Assembly: GCA_023428025.1 (NCBI GenBank)
Contig: JAEYZN010000038.1
Span: 1 to 54,297, forward strand
Direction: 5' to 3'
Length of the DNA: 54,297 nucleotides
From: Bacillota bacterium
GTDB taxonomy: Bacteria; Bacillota; Clostridia; Christensenellales; SZUA-584
Below are positions 24,663 through 32,619 of the stretch, piece after piece (the first letter of the stretch is position 1; every line of letters begins with the position of its first letter). Made by a program: the position numbers and the translations under genes. The notes beneath the pieces were generated by a model. It ran no database searches, was not told the DNA's origin, and was given only the letters and a program-made list of their open reading frames with translations.

Positions 24663-25637
24663 ATGCTTAAGAAACCAACTTTACTGATCGCGTTTCTTCT
24701 TACAGCCATGCTGGCTGCGGGTTGTGCCCGGCATCCGTTTTCCGGTGTCCTCTCCGGCACAACCCAGGCGCCATCCTTTGTTTTGCCGCAGCCGGAGCTC
24801 TCACCCACACCCTCGCTATCGCCCGTGGAGCCCACTCAAGATTCAACGGTCAAGTCGGTTGTATATGGCTTTTTTGCTGATGCGGCTGAAAATGACTGGG
24901 ACAGCTTTGTCTCTCTCTGGACGGATGAGGAACAGTTATACTACCGGGATTTTTTCGCGTATGCTGATAATGCCAAGCTGCGCAATGGATACTTTGCGAT
25001 AGAGACCATTGATCTGCTCGATATCCATGAAGTACAAAATGTTGCACAGCTGATAAAGGAAGACGATCCAAGCCTTTTTGGCTTGCCTTATGATATATGG
25101 AATCATTTTGATGGCTCGGCGGCGCTGGACAAATATAAGGACGCGCGTCTGTGGATAGCAAAAGTTGACTGCAGTCTGGAAAAGGAATTCTGGGATTACC
25201 GTCAGGGCATCAACTACCGCGTGCTGACACTTGTTCCGGAAAACGGCCAATGGAAGGTCCTGAAGGATGATCAGGGGTATCCCGGCGCGGGTGTATATTT
25301 TGGCGATGCTGTGGCGGAAGAACCGGAGGAGCCTGAAGGCACAGCTGCCGAAGAAACATCCAACTTATTGGTGGATGGCACGCTGCATTTTACTGATTCA
25401 CTGACCGGCTATTTTATGGGTACTTCCATAGGAGACTATGTCCATGTGGGTATCCGCACCATTCAAGGAGACGAACTCTGGTTCTGGATAAGCAGCGCTT
25501 GCAAGATCGGCCCGGAGACGCTGCACCGCAATCAGAAAATTGAAGTCGATTGGGAGAACCGGGATATTTATATCGACGAAGCCGATGAAGTGATCAATAT
25601 TGACCGTATCATTGATATAAGAATGATATCAGAATAG
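24663..25637 (+). CDS. Hypothetical lipoprotein
   Basis: 324 residues. Signal peptide with lipobox LAAGC (Cys about 21), then a Pro/Ser-rich linker, so it is lipid-anchored outside the membrane. The following domain (about 60-200), with VVYGFFADAAENDWDSFVSLW, resembles an NTF2-like or DUF4829-type fold. The C-terminal 80 residues, after an acidic linker EEPEEPEG, form a second small domain. Function unknown. It interrupts the common recR-DUF2508 adjacency, which hints at insertion in this lineage. The start has GGAGG. Confidence 0.75.
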   Translation: MLKKPTLLIAFLLTAMLAAGCARHPFSGVLSGTTQAPSFVLPQPELSPTPSLSPVEPTQDSTVKSVVYGFFADAAENDWDSFVSLWTDEEQLYYRDFFAYADNAKLRNGYFAIETIDLLDIHEVQNVAQLIKEDDPSLFGLPYDIWNHFDGSAALDKYKDARLWIAKVDCSLEKEFWDYRQGINYRVLTLVPENGQWKVLKDDQGYPGAGVYFGDAVAEEPEEPEGTAAEETSNLLVDGTLHFTDSLTGYFMGTSIGDYVHVGIRTIQGDELWFWISSACKIGPETLHRNQKIEVDWENRDIYIDEADEVINIDRIIDIRMISE

Positions 25638-25732
25638 CCCCATGGTCTTTTAAGCATCCCCTGCTTTAAGTAAAGTATATAAACTGCGCAAATTGGCTAC
25701 AATGGTCACATCAACTTATTTCGGAGGTGGCT

Positions 25733-25936
25733 ATGATGGAGGCCAATTCGTTTGCGGATGAGGTCAAGCGGGCCTATGCCGAGTGGCAGGCAGCCGAGAA
25801 CTACTTTGACAACGTGGCAGACCCTGATCTGGTCGATTTCGCGATATACGATATGGAAGCGGCCCGCAAAAAATACGTCTATATGCTGAAGAAAGCGCGC
25901 GAGATGCACGCGGAACAGCTCGCCAGCGGCGAGTAA
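25733..25936 (+). CDS. DUF2508 (YaaL-like) protein
   Basis: 67 residues, entirely helical, starting MMEANSFADEVKRAYAEW, with the family phrase DLVDFAIYDMEAARKKYVYMLKKA. YaaL-like proteins are encoded soon after recR in many Firmicutes, function unknown. GGAGG at 25723-25727 serves either ATG 25733 or ATG 25736. A GTG six bases earlier lies inside the ribosome site and is rejected. Confidence 0.85.
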   Translation: MMEANSFADEVKRAYAEWQAAENYFDNVADPDLVDFAIYDMEAARKKYVYMLKKAREMHAEQLASGE

Positions 25937-25956
25937 ACAAGCTGCAAAAAGACAAA

Positions 25957-25977
25957 GGGAAGCGCTTTGCGCCTCCC
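25957..25977 (+). repeat. Hairpin after the DUF2508 gene
   Basis: GGGA-A-GCGC / GCGC-C-TCCC stem with a TTT loop, not followed by a T-run. It sits upstream of the true terminator at 26002. Confidence 0.5.
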
Positions 25978-26001
25978 CCGAATATCATCATTCATGCATC
26001 T

Positions 26002-26024
26002 CCGGCCAAATGGCCGGTTTTCTT
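26002..26024 (+). terminator. Intrinsic terminator after the DUF2508 gene
   Basis: CCGGCCA/TGGCCGG perfect stem with a 2-base AA loop, followed by TTTTCTTTT. Confidence 0.85.
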
Positions 26025-26050
26025 TTGCGACCGTTCCGGCGCAATACGCG

Positions 26051-26599
26051 TCAGACTGTGCCCGGTACTTTTCTATGCGACCTCATCACCGGCTTTAAAC
26101 GCTCGGCCAGCAGCATGACGAGAGCCGTCAGCACCGGTATCTTGATGAGAATCCCGACGCCTCTGGCCGGAATCAGCGCGATGATCGGGACGCCGTAGAA
26201 CAGATGGATCGTCAGCGTCGTCAGCACGGCCGAGCATATCAGCTCGCTTAAAGTCACCAACGCGATCGTCTTCCATAATGTCGTCTGTTTGGATTTCCGG
26301 TAGAACAGCCCCGCAATCACGCCGATCAGCGCCGTGATGATGGAGAAAACAGGGTTGTAAGCGCCCGTGGGCGTCATCAGAAACCCGGCCAGCTCCGCAA
26401 AGAAGCCGACCATGCCGCCTGCAAGCGGCCCATAGTAAATGCCCGCCAGCAGCACCGGCAGCGCCATCAGCGAAATATCGGACACCTTCAAACCGCCGAA
26501 GAACAGATCGACGGAAACAAACGCCTTGAAAACAGCGCCGATAGCGGCGAACAATGCCAGAATGATCAGTGTCCGCACTTCAATTTGTTTTTTCTGCAT
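26051..26599 (-). CDS. folT: Folate ECF transporter S component
   Basis: 182 residues with about six membrane helices. Substrate-binding S component that uses the shared EcfAAT energy module to import folates. Typical segments are LAGIYYGPLAGGMVGFFAELAGF and PTGAYNPVFSIITALIGVIAGL. The assignment to folate rests mainly on the tetrahydrofolate riboswitch directly upstream and on the adjacent folC. ATG 26599 follows GGAGG (26611-26607). The TTG one codon earlier is less likely. Confidence 0.92.
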   Translation of the reverse strand: MQKKQIEVRTLIILALFAAIGAVFKAFVSVDLFFGGLKVSDISLMALPVLLAGIYYGPLAGGMVGFFAELAGFLMTPTGAYNPVFSIITALIGVIAGLFYRKSKQTTLWKTIALVTLSELICSAVLTTLTIHLFYGVPIIALIPARGVGILIKIPVLTALVMLLAERLKPVMRSHRKVPGTV

Positions 26600-26604
26600 C
26601 AAAA

Positions 26605-26656
26605 AACCTCCTTTTTTAAAGAATGCACAGCTCTGCTGCCAAAATTAAAGGAGGCA
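26605..26656 (-). promoter_or_regulatory. Shine-Dalgarno / anti-Shine-Dalgarno pair before folT
   Basis: The leader reads CCTCCTTTAA (26654-26645) and, downstream, a TTAAAAAAGGAGG ribosome site (about 26619-26607), which are complementary apart from a small bulge. Pairing would hide the ribosome site, giving a translational off-switch for the riboswitch. Confidence 0.6.
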
Positions 26657-26678
26657 TAAACATCCTATAAGTTTGTGT

Positions 26679-26772
26679 CACAGCGGACGCGACATTGCAC
26701 CGCAGACTTAAGTCTTTCGTTTAAAGGCGACTTCCCATCCTTTAACACTTAACGCGCAATACCTACTCTGTG
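26679..26772 (-). ncRNA. Tetrahydrofolate (THF) riboswitch, class I
   Basis: The minus strand carries the conserved words of the folT-type THF riboswitch in order: GAGTAGG, GCGTTAAGTG, GGATGGGAAGTCGCC, ACGAAAG, GCGGTGCAAT and CGTCCGCT. They are closed by a P1 stem CACAG/CTGTG. A TTAAAGG/CCTTTAA stem and an ACTTAAGT mini-hairpin match the known fold. It senses reduced folates and should repress folT when they are plentiful. Confidence 0.95.
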
Positions 26773-26785
26773 TATCTCGTATGTG

Positions 26786-26814
26786 ATTATATCACGAAAG
26801 TTTTCGCTTGACAA
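26786..26814 (-). promoter_or_regulatory. Sigma-A promoter of folT
   Basis: TTGTCA (26814-26809), 17-base spacer and perfect TATAAT (26791-26786). The -35 lies inside the end of folC, whose TGA abuts the -10. The predicted start is about 7 bases before the riboswitch P1 stem. Confidence 0.8.
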
Positions 26815-28099
26815 AGGGAATTTGACGAAGAACCGCTTTTCGTATTTTGTCCGCCATATACAGCGATCCGCAGATCACCACAGCGCCGTCTTCGCCGCAG
26901 AATTCCAACGCACTACGCACCGCGTCGTCCGCATCATCATAGGCTTGCGCGTCGCATCCGTAAGCCTTCGCGACCTCCGCCGCTTCAAACGCTTCCAGCG
27001 CGCGCGGATTGTCCGGCCTTACGGCAAAGAAGCGATCACACAGGCGCGCCATGATGCCGATGCATTCGTCATACTGTTTGTCCCGCAGCATACCCATCAC
27101 GACCGCCAGCCGCCGCCCGGCAAGGCCGTGTTGAATGGTATCCGCCAACGCCTTTATGCCCTGCAGGTTGTGCGCACCATCCAGCAAAACCAGCGGTTTG
27201 CAGGAAAGCATCTCCTGCCGCGCGGGCAGATACGCCGTTTCCAGCCCGCTTATGATCGCTTCGTCCGGTATGTCAAACGCATACCGCTCCCGCAGCGCCA
27301 GCGCCGCTTCGATCGCTGTCGCCGCATTGCCTGCCTGATGCCGACCCGGCAGATGCAAATGCGCGCTGTAACCGCGGTAACGCAGCTTGATCCCTTCCAT
27401 CCCCAGGTCCTCCGTCTCCATCTGACCGGGGTCGGGAATGATGATATCGTTTGCCATCTCTGCCGCCGCCGCTTTGATCACGCCCAGAGCGGCTTCCGGC
27501 TGATACGGATAGCTCACCGTCACGCCTCCCGGCTTGATGATGCCGCACTTCTCCCCCGCAATCTTCTCGATCGTATCGCCGAGAAACTGCATGTGGTCCA
27601 TCGCAATGGCGGTGATCACGCTCACCAGCGTGGTCTTCACCACGTTGGTCGCGTCCAGCCGTCCGCCCAAGCCTGTCTCCAGCACCACGATACCGCACCC
27701 GCTCCGGTGAAACCACAGCAACGCCGCCGCTGCCAGCAGTTCAAACTCGGTGGCCTGAATGCCCTCCAGAACCAGCTCGTCTGAAGCGGCCTTTACATCG
27801 GATATCATCTCCGTAAAGGCTTCTTCCGTCATCATATCGCTGTTGACGAAAAGGCTGTCGCGGTGCTCCGCCATATGCGGGGACAAAAAAAGCCCTGGGC
27901 GATACCCGGACTTTTGCAATATCGATGCCAGCATCGCGCAGGTGCTGCCCTTGCCGTTCGTTCCCGCGACATGCACAAACCGCAGCTTATCCTGCGGATC
28001 GCCCAAACGCGCGCACAGAGCGGTGATGTTATCAAGGCCCAGCTTTGAGCCGAATTTCACGGAGGATTCGATATAATCCCGCGCTTCCCTGTCGTCCAA
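26792..28099 (-). CDS. folC: Folylpolyglutamate synthase / dihydrofolate synthase
   Basis: 435 residues. ATP-dependent Mur-ligase-family enzyme that adds glutamate to folates (and may make dihydrofolate). The ATP loop HVAGTNGKGSTCAM and the segments VLETGLGGRLDATN and LLDGAHN are clear. The frame is open further upstream, but TTG 28099 (MDDREARDYIESSVKFG) has AGGAG just before it and matches the usual FolC N-terminus, so I prefer it. It follows the DUF998 gene by 11 bases. The folT promoter overlaps its end. Confidence 0.93.
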   Translation of the reverse strand: MDDREARDYIESSVKFGSKLGLDNITALCARLGDPQDKLRFVHVAGTNGKGSTCAMLASILQKSGYRPGLFLSPHMAEHRDSLFVNSDMMTEEAFTEMISDVKAASDELVLEGIQATEFELLAAAALLWFHRSGCGIVVLETGLGGRLDATNVVKTTLVSVITAIAMDHMQFLGDTIEKIAGEKCGIIKPGGVTVSYPYQPEAALGVIKAAAAEMANDIIIPDPGQMETEDLGMEGIKLRYRGYSAHLHLPGRHQAGNAATAIEAALALRERYAFDIPDEAIISGLETAYLPARQEMLSCKPLVLLDGAHNLQGIKALADTIQHGLAGRRLAVVMGMLRDKQYDECIGIMARLCDRFFAVRPDNPRALEAFEAAEVAKAYGCDAQAYDDADDAVRSALEFCGEDGAVVICGSLYMADKIRKAVLRQIPFVKRKLS

Positions 28100-28110
28100 T
28101 CCTCTCGCTC

Positions 28111-28752
28111 CTATGCCGCCGGCAGCTTTCTGCGGAACACGCCGATAGACAGCACGAATATCCACAGCTGCAGCGTGAATATGTTGCAACGCTCCATCAG
28201 CCCGCCCACCGGCCAGCCCGCCGCAAACGTGACGGGCGACATCAGCCCGGCCGCCACCATCATGCTCGCGCAAGCCAGCATGAAGACGCCCAGCTTTTTG
28301 AAGCCCTCCGTCTTAAGCAGGCCCGCGCCGATAAAAAAGCCGCACGTCACCGTGGCCAGCACCACGATCACCGTCACGGCGATATGCCCGATATTCTGTA
28401 CGTTCATCTCTGTGCTGTCGGATAGCGGGAACAAACCGTACCCCACCAGCGACGCCACTTCCATGATGATCAGCAGCACCGCGCCGATCCGCGCCGCCCT
28501 GCGCACCTTCAGCGCCCGGAACACAAGCAGCAGGCTGACGGCAAACACGACGGCAAGCGCGCCGTAGACCGTGGTGAACACCCGCAGCAGTGAAGCATTG
28601 GGCGCGCCGTCGGCGGTCAGTTCACTGATGGTATTGATGATTTGGCTGTATTCCGGCCAAAGAAGGCCGCCCACCACCACATGCGCGAGATAAATCACCG
28701 CGCTGACCGCGCCGCTGAGGGCAATGATCTGCCAGATGCTTCTGTGCTTCAT
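28111..28752 (-). CDS. DUF998 family membrane protein
   Basis: 213 residues with about six hydrophobic helices, matching the DUF998 fold (IYLAHVVVGGLLWPEYSQIINTISEL near the N-terminus with conserved acidic/serine residues, and GLFPLSD in the middle). Function unknown. It lies 24 bases from the ABC importer ATPase gene upstream and 11 bases before folC, on the same strand. The neighbours do not suggest a role. Confidence 0.8.
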   Translation of the reverse strand: MKHRSIWQIIALSGAVSAVIYLAHVVVGGLLWPEYSQIINTISELTADGAPNASLLRVFTTVYGALAVVFAVSLLLVFRALKVRRAARIGAVLLIIMEVASLVGYGLFPLSDSTEMNVQNIGHIAVTVIVVLATVTCGFFIGAGLLKTEGFKKLGVFMLACASMMVAAGLMSPVTFAAGWPVGGLMERCNIFTLQLWIFVLSIGVFRRKLPAA

Positions 28753-28776
28753 ATGATTACCTCAACGATTATCCGA

Positions 28777-29565
28777 TCAGGTAAACACCATTGTATCACT
28801 GACCGCGCCCTGTGCCCGATGGAATTTTTCAATCAGGCCGTCGATCGTCTGTTCCTTCTTCTGCTGCTCACCCACGTCAAACAGCACGTTGCCCGCGTGC
28901 AGCATCGTCAGCCGCGAGCCGTACCCAAGCGCAAACGCCAGATTGTGTGTCACCATCAGCGTGGTGATGCCCTGCTCCGAGACGATTTTCTGCGTGAGGT
29001 CCATGATGTGCGCGCTCGTCCGCGGGTCCAGCGCCGCCGTGTGCTCGTCCAGCAGCAGCAGATCCGGCTTGGATTCCGTCGCCATCACCAGCGCCAGCGC
29101 CTGCCGCTGTCCGCCGGAGAGCTGGCCTGCCAGCACGTCCAGTTTATCCTCCAGCCCCATGTCCAGTACCTTGAGCATCTCCCGGAACCGGGGCTTGTCT
29201 TTCTTCTTCAGGCACATATTCAGCCCGTAGCTTTTGCCCTTGCGCGCCGCCATGGCGAGGTTCTCCGCCACCGTCATGATGGGGCAGGTGCCCATCTTGG
29301 GGTCCTGAAACACGCGGGCGATATACCGCGCGCGGCGATGCTCCTTCAGCTTCGTCACGTCGCGCCCCAGTATATTGATGCTGCCCCTGTCCAGCCCCAC
29401 GGTGCCCGCGATGATGTTGAGCAGCGTCGTTTTGCCGGAGCCGTTGCTCCCCACGATGCTGACGAATTCACCCTTATCCACATTAAAGCTCAGGCCGGTG
29501 AACAGCTCGTTCTGCGTCGGCAGATTCGCGTCATAGGTTTTGTATATGCCGCTCAGCTCAAGCAT
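28777..29565 (-). CDS. TrpXYZ-type ABC importer, ATP-binding protein
   Basis: 262 residues. Walker A GSNGSGKTTLL, signature LSGGQRQALAL, Walker B LLLLDEHTAALD and the H-loop VTHNLAF are intact. It powers uptake with the permease and the lipid-anchored binding protein encoded directly upstream. This transporter group is linked with tryptophan or tyrosine uptake in some Firmicutes, but the ligand here is unproven. The start overlaps the permease stop by 8 bases. Confidence 0.9.
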   Translation of the reverse strand: MLELSGIYKTYDANLPTQNELFTGLSFNVDKGEFVSIVGSNGSGKTTLLNIIAGTVGLDRGSINILGRDVTKLKEHRRARYIARVFQDPKMGTCPIMTVAENLAMAARKGKSYGLNMCLKKKDKPRFREMLKVLDMGLEDKLDVLAGQLSGGQRQALALVMATESKPDLLLLDEHTAALDPRTSAHIMDLTQKIVSEQGITTLMVTHNLAFALGYGSRLTMLHAGNVLFDVGEQQKKEQTIDGLIEKFHRAQGAVSDTMVFT

Positions 29566-30463
29566 GACTGCCGCCTCCTTTCCGGGAAGAGAACAGCTTG
29601 CCGATCCATTTGCCGCGCTGCAGCACGATGACCAGCACGAAGAACACGGCGGTGATCAGCTTCATGTCCGTTGCGGGCAGGCCGAGCTTCAGCGCCACGC
29701 CCACGCCGATCTTGTAGATGATCGCGCCGAATATCACCGAGGTGCTGCCCTGTATGAACCGCACACGTCCGAACACAGCGCGCCCGATGATGACGGCGGC
29801 CAGGCCGACCACCACGGTGCCGCTGCCCATGCCCACGTCCGCAAACCGCTGGTACTGCGCCATCAGCGCACCCGACATCGCCGCCAGACCGTTGGCGATC
29901 ATCAGGCCGGTGATCTTGACCCGGCCGGTGTTGATGGACAGCGTTTTGACGAGCTGTTCGCTCGCGCCCACAGCCAGCAGCGATTTGCCGGAATAGGTTT
30001 TCATGTAAAGGTCGAGCAGTATTTTGATGATGATCACAATAATCAATGCGATCAGCATTGCGTACAGCATATTCATCGTTGGCGTGCTGTTGGTCACGCC
30101 AGACGGAAAAAGCGTGGTTTTGTTGAGAAGCGGTATGTTGGCTTTGCCCATGATGCGCAGGTTGACGGAGTACAGCGCCGTCATCACGAGAATACCGCAA
30201 AGCAGGTTGGTGATCTTGAGATAAACATGCAGCGCGCCTGTGACAAAGCCCGCTGCCGCGCCGGCGGCCATCGCCAGCAGTATGGACAATATGGGGTCCA
30301 TGCCCCCCGCGATGCAGACGGCGGTGACCGCCGCGCCCAGTGGGAACGTCCCGTCCACCGAAAGGTCGGGGAAATCCAAAATCGAATAGGTGATATACAC
30401 CCCGAGTACAATCGGGGCGTATATCAAACCCTGTCCTATGTTGCTAAGCAGAAAATCCAGCAC
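29558..30463 (-). CDS. TrpXYZ-type ABC importer, permease
   Basis: 301 residues, about eight or nine membrane helices, of the branched-chain/ribose-type permease superfamily. Characteristic stretches are GVYITYSILDFPDLSVDGTFPLGAA and MAQYQRFADVGMGSGTVVVGLAAVIIG. It begins with GTG 30463 behind AAAGGAG. Middle gene of the three-gene importer, 18 bases after the binding-protein gene. Confidence 0.9.
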   Translation of the reverse strand: MLDFLLSNIGQGLIYAPIVLGVYITYSILDFPDLSVDGTFPLGAAVTAVCIAGGMDPILSILLAMAAGAAAGFVTGALHVYLKITNLLCGILVMTALYSVNLRIMGKANIPLLNKTTLFPSGVTNSTPTMNMLYAMLIALIIVIIIKILLDLYMKTYSGKSLLAVGASEQLVKTLSINTGRVKITGLMIANGLAAMSGALMAQYQRFADVGMGSGTVVVGLAAVIIGRAVFGRVRFIQGSTSVIFGAIIYKIGVGVALKLGLPATDMKLITAVFFVLVIVLQRGKWIGKLFSSRKGGGSHA

Positions 30464-30481
30464 GCAACCAATCTCCTTTAA

Positions 30482-31579
30482 TTATGACTCTGTCTCCTCC
30501 GCAGCCTCTGTCGTCACCAGCGTGACCCTGTCAGACAGGTCATCCGGCACGGTGATGCCGAGCAGCGTCAGCTGATCCGAGTTGACCGTCAGCATCGGCT
30601 CTCCCATCGTGGCGATGGGCAGTGTTTCCGCCGCTGTTCCGTCCAGGATCTTGGCGATCATTTCGCCCGCCATCTGGCCCAGCGTGTAATAGTCCACGCC
30701 CGCCGAAGCCAGCGCGCCGCCCTTCACCTGCGTATCCTCGGAACCGTACAGTGGAATCTTCGCTTCGTTGCACTTCTGCACCACCAGCGGCAGAGAAGAC
30801 ACAACCATATTATCCGTCAGATTCATCATCACGTCAACCTGCGGCAGCAAGGTATCCAGCGCGCTCGCGATCTCGTTGGTGCTCGTGATGCCCGCGTCGA
30901 TGATCTCAAAGCCGTAATCCGCCGCTTTTGTCTGGGCTTCCGCCAGCTGCACGTCGCTGTTCACTTCGCTGGTGTTGTGGATGATGCCGATCTTCACCGC
31001 GTCGGGCGTCAGCGCTTTGATCAGGTCGAACGTCGCCGCAACGGGCAGCTTGTCGCTCGTTCCCGTCACACCGGCCAGATTGGTGCCGTCTTCATTGGCC
31101 AAACCAGCCGCCGCGGGTTCGGACACCGCCGCAAATACCACCGGGATGCTGCCCGCCGTGGCCGCATAAGCCGCCTGAGCCGAAGGCGTCGCGATCGCCA
31201 TGATCACGTCGGCCTTGTCGGACACAAACTGCTGCGCGATCGTGGTGGCCACAGCCGGGTCGCCCTGCGCGTTTTCAAACGAGATCGAGATGTTTTCGCC
31301 GTCCACGTAGCCAAGCTCAGCCAGCTTGTCGATAGCGCCGTCTTTGCATACGTTGAGCGACGGATGGTCGACGATCTGCGTGATCGCGACTTTGAAGGTC
31401 TCAGCCGCTTCGCTGGGTTCGGCAGACGCCGTTTCCGCCGGGGCTTCCGTGGCTTCCGCAGAAGGCGTTGCGTCCGCATCCGCTATGGACTCATTCGTCG
31501 TGGGCGCGCAGCCGGCAAAACCGGCCACGGTGATCGCCAGCGCCAACATCAGCGCCAGCACAAGTGTCAGCTTTTTCAT
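30482..31579 (-). CDS. TrpXYZ-type ABC importer, substrate-binding lipoprotein
   Basis: 365 residues. The signal peptide ends in FAGC (lipobox, Cys about 24). An acidic Ala/Glu/Thr/Ser linker (to about 60) then precedes a two-lobed binding domain of the ABC_sub_bind (PF04392) type, seen in KVAITQIVDHPSLNVCKDG and KIGIIHNTSEVNSDVQLAEAQ. It captures the ligand outside the cell. It is first gene of the operon behind a roughly 190-base leader with regulatory features. Start has GGAGG. Confidence 0.9.
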   Translation of the reverse strand: MKKLTLVLALMLALAITVAGFAGCAPTTNESIADADATPSAEATEAPAETASAEPSEAAETFKVAITQIVDHPSLNVCKDGAIDKLAELGYVDGENISISFENAQGDPAVATTIAQQFVSDKADVIMAIATPSAQAAYAATAGSIPVVFAAVSEPAAAGLANEDGTNLAGVTGTSDKLPVAATFDLIKALTPDAVKIGIIHNTSEVNSDVQLAEAQTKAADYGFEIIDAGITSTNEIASALDTLLPQVDVMMNLTDNMVVSSLPLVVQKCNEAKIPLYGSEDTQVKGGALASAGVDYYTLGQMAGEMIAKILDGTAAETLPIATMGEPMLTVNSDQLTLLGITVPDDLSDRVTLVTTEAAEETES

Positions 31580-31582
31580 TCT

Positions 31583-31729
31583 TCAGTCCTCCAAAATAAA
31601 ATATGTCCTCGGCATATACCAGTTTGATTCAAGCGTTCGTGAGCTATGCCGCGGAATGAAAATAAAAAACGGTCCAAGAAGAAATCCTGACCGCATTGTC
31701 CGTGTCAAACTCTTCTCGTCTCTTCTCAT
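31583..31729 (-). CDS. Possible 48-codon leader ORF before the importer operon
   Basis: Inside the leader an ATG-initiated frame (31729) runs 48 codons and stops 3 bases before the binding-protein ATG, so its end overlaps that gene's ribosome site. The encoded peptide is rich in Phe (GFLLGPFFIFIP) and ends near a WYMP segment. There is no good ribosome site. It could be a regulatory leader peptide or chance. Confidence 0.25.
   Translation of the reverse strand: MRRDEKSLTRTMRSGFLLGPFFIFIPRHSSRTLESNWYMPRTYFILED
31610..31651 (-). promoter_or_regulatory. Leader stem-loop before the importer ribosome site
   Basis: CGGCATA (31651-31645) is complementary to TATGCCG (31616-31610) across 28 bases, placed between the leader terminator and the ribosome site. 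Confidence 0.4.
31664..31694 (-). terminator. Terminator-like hairpin in the importer leader
   Basis: On the minus strand GCGGTC (31694-31689) pairs with GACCGT (31674-31669) around a 14-base loop. The 3' arm runs straight into a six-T run. Short stem, so strength is uncertain. It is placed mid-leader, where an attenuator would be. Confidence 0.5.
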
Positions 31730-31772
31730 CTTTCGGCTCAAACTCAAACTCGTCTCGTCTATGCTTTTCGGC
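31704..31772 (-). repeat. Imperfect tandem repeat in the importer leader
   Basis: Two purine-rich units, each starting GCCGAAA and ending GAGTTTGA, with GAGACGAG inside, occupy 31772-31743 and 31737-31704. They make up the 5' third of the predicted transcript. Confidence 0.6.
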
Positions 31773-31778
31773 AGTGAT

Positions 31779-31808
31779 ATTATAAATCAACGGCTGTTCA
31801 TATGTCAA
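31779..31808 (-). promoter_or_regulatory. Strong sigma-A promoter of the TrpXYZ-type importer
   Basis: Perfect TTGACA (31808-31803), 18-base spacer and perfect TATAAT (31784-31779) on the minus strand. Predicted start about 31772, giving a leader of roughly 190 bases. Confidence 0.85.
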
Positions 31809-31923
31809 TTTATTTTAGTATCGTATGTTCTTTCATCACCTGAATATTGATCTTGTTCTTCTTTATGACAATTCCGTCATGCAAATACCGCGCAATCACG
31901 CTATAATATGGACAGGTGATGAT

Positions 31924-32619
31924 ATGAAAACGATACTGCTCGTTGAAGATGACAAAACGATCGTGATGGGGCTGGAATATTCGCTGCAGCAGGAGGGCTA
32001 CCAGATGGTCTGCTGCTACAACGCGAAGGACGCGGAAAAGGCTGTGCGGGAACAAACCTTTGATCTGGCGCTGCTGGACCTGTCCCTGCCGGATGGCAGC
32101 GGCTACGACATCTGCCGGCTTATCCGGTCGGGCGGCGGCACGCCGGTCGTGTTTCTGACCGCGTGCGACGAAGAGGTGAACGTGGTGATGGGGCTGGACA
32201 TGGGCGCCGACGACTACATCACCAAGCCCTTCCGCGTGCGCGAGCTGATGTCCCGCATCCGGGGCGTGCTTCGGCGCGCCGAAAAATCGGACGAGCCCAG
32301 GGATGAGCTGCGGTTGGGCCGCCTTGTCGTCAACACGCGTCAGGCCCGCGTCACCAAGGACGGCGAAGAGCTGCTTTTGACGGCGCTGGAATATCGCCTG
32401 CTGCTCACCTTCGCCGCTCACCCCGGCCAGGTGCTCACGCGCGCGCAGCTGCTGGAGGGCATCTGGGATATCGCGGGAGAATTCGTGAGCGACAACACGC
32501 TGTCCGTCTATGTGCGCCGTCTGCGCGAAAAAATTGAGGACGACCCGCAGAATCCGGCGCTGATCCATACGGTGCGCGGGCTGGGCTACCGGGCGGGAGA
32601 GCATCATGCTGCGCAATAG
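31924..32619 (+). CDS. OmpR-family response regulator
   Basis: 231 residues. The receiver domain has E8-D9-D10, phosphoacceptor D52 (LALLDLSLPDG) and the lysine in ITKPF. A winged-helix trans_reg_C domain follows (about 130-228, with VSDNTLSVYVRRLREKIEDDP). ATG 31924 follows AGGTGAT. The open frame upstream is not used because it crosses the promoter region. It overlaps the sensor kinase gene by 14 bases. Together they probably control the downstream FtsX-type ABC transporter, as in BceRS- or VanR-like systems. Confidence 0.93.
   Translation: MKTILLVEDDKTIVMGLEYSLQQEGYQMVCCYNAKDAEKAVREQTFDLALLDLSLPDGSGYDICRLIRSGGGTPVVFLTACDEEVNVVMGLDMGADDYITKPFRVRELMSRIRGVLRRAEKSDEPRDELRLGRLVVNTRQARVTKDGEELLLTALEYRLLLTFAAHPGQVLTRAQLLEGIWDIAGEFVSDNTLSVYVRRLREKIEDDPQNPALIHTVRGLGYRAGEHHAAQ

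Noticed and set aside
31580..31772. T-box riboswitch for the importer leader
   Set aside because: No specifier-loop/AGTA pattern and no TGGnACCGCG antiterminator word. The leader is also short for a T-box.
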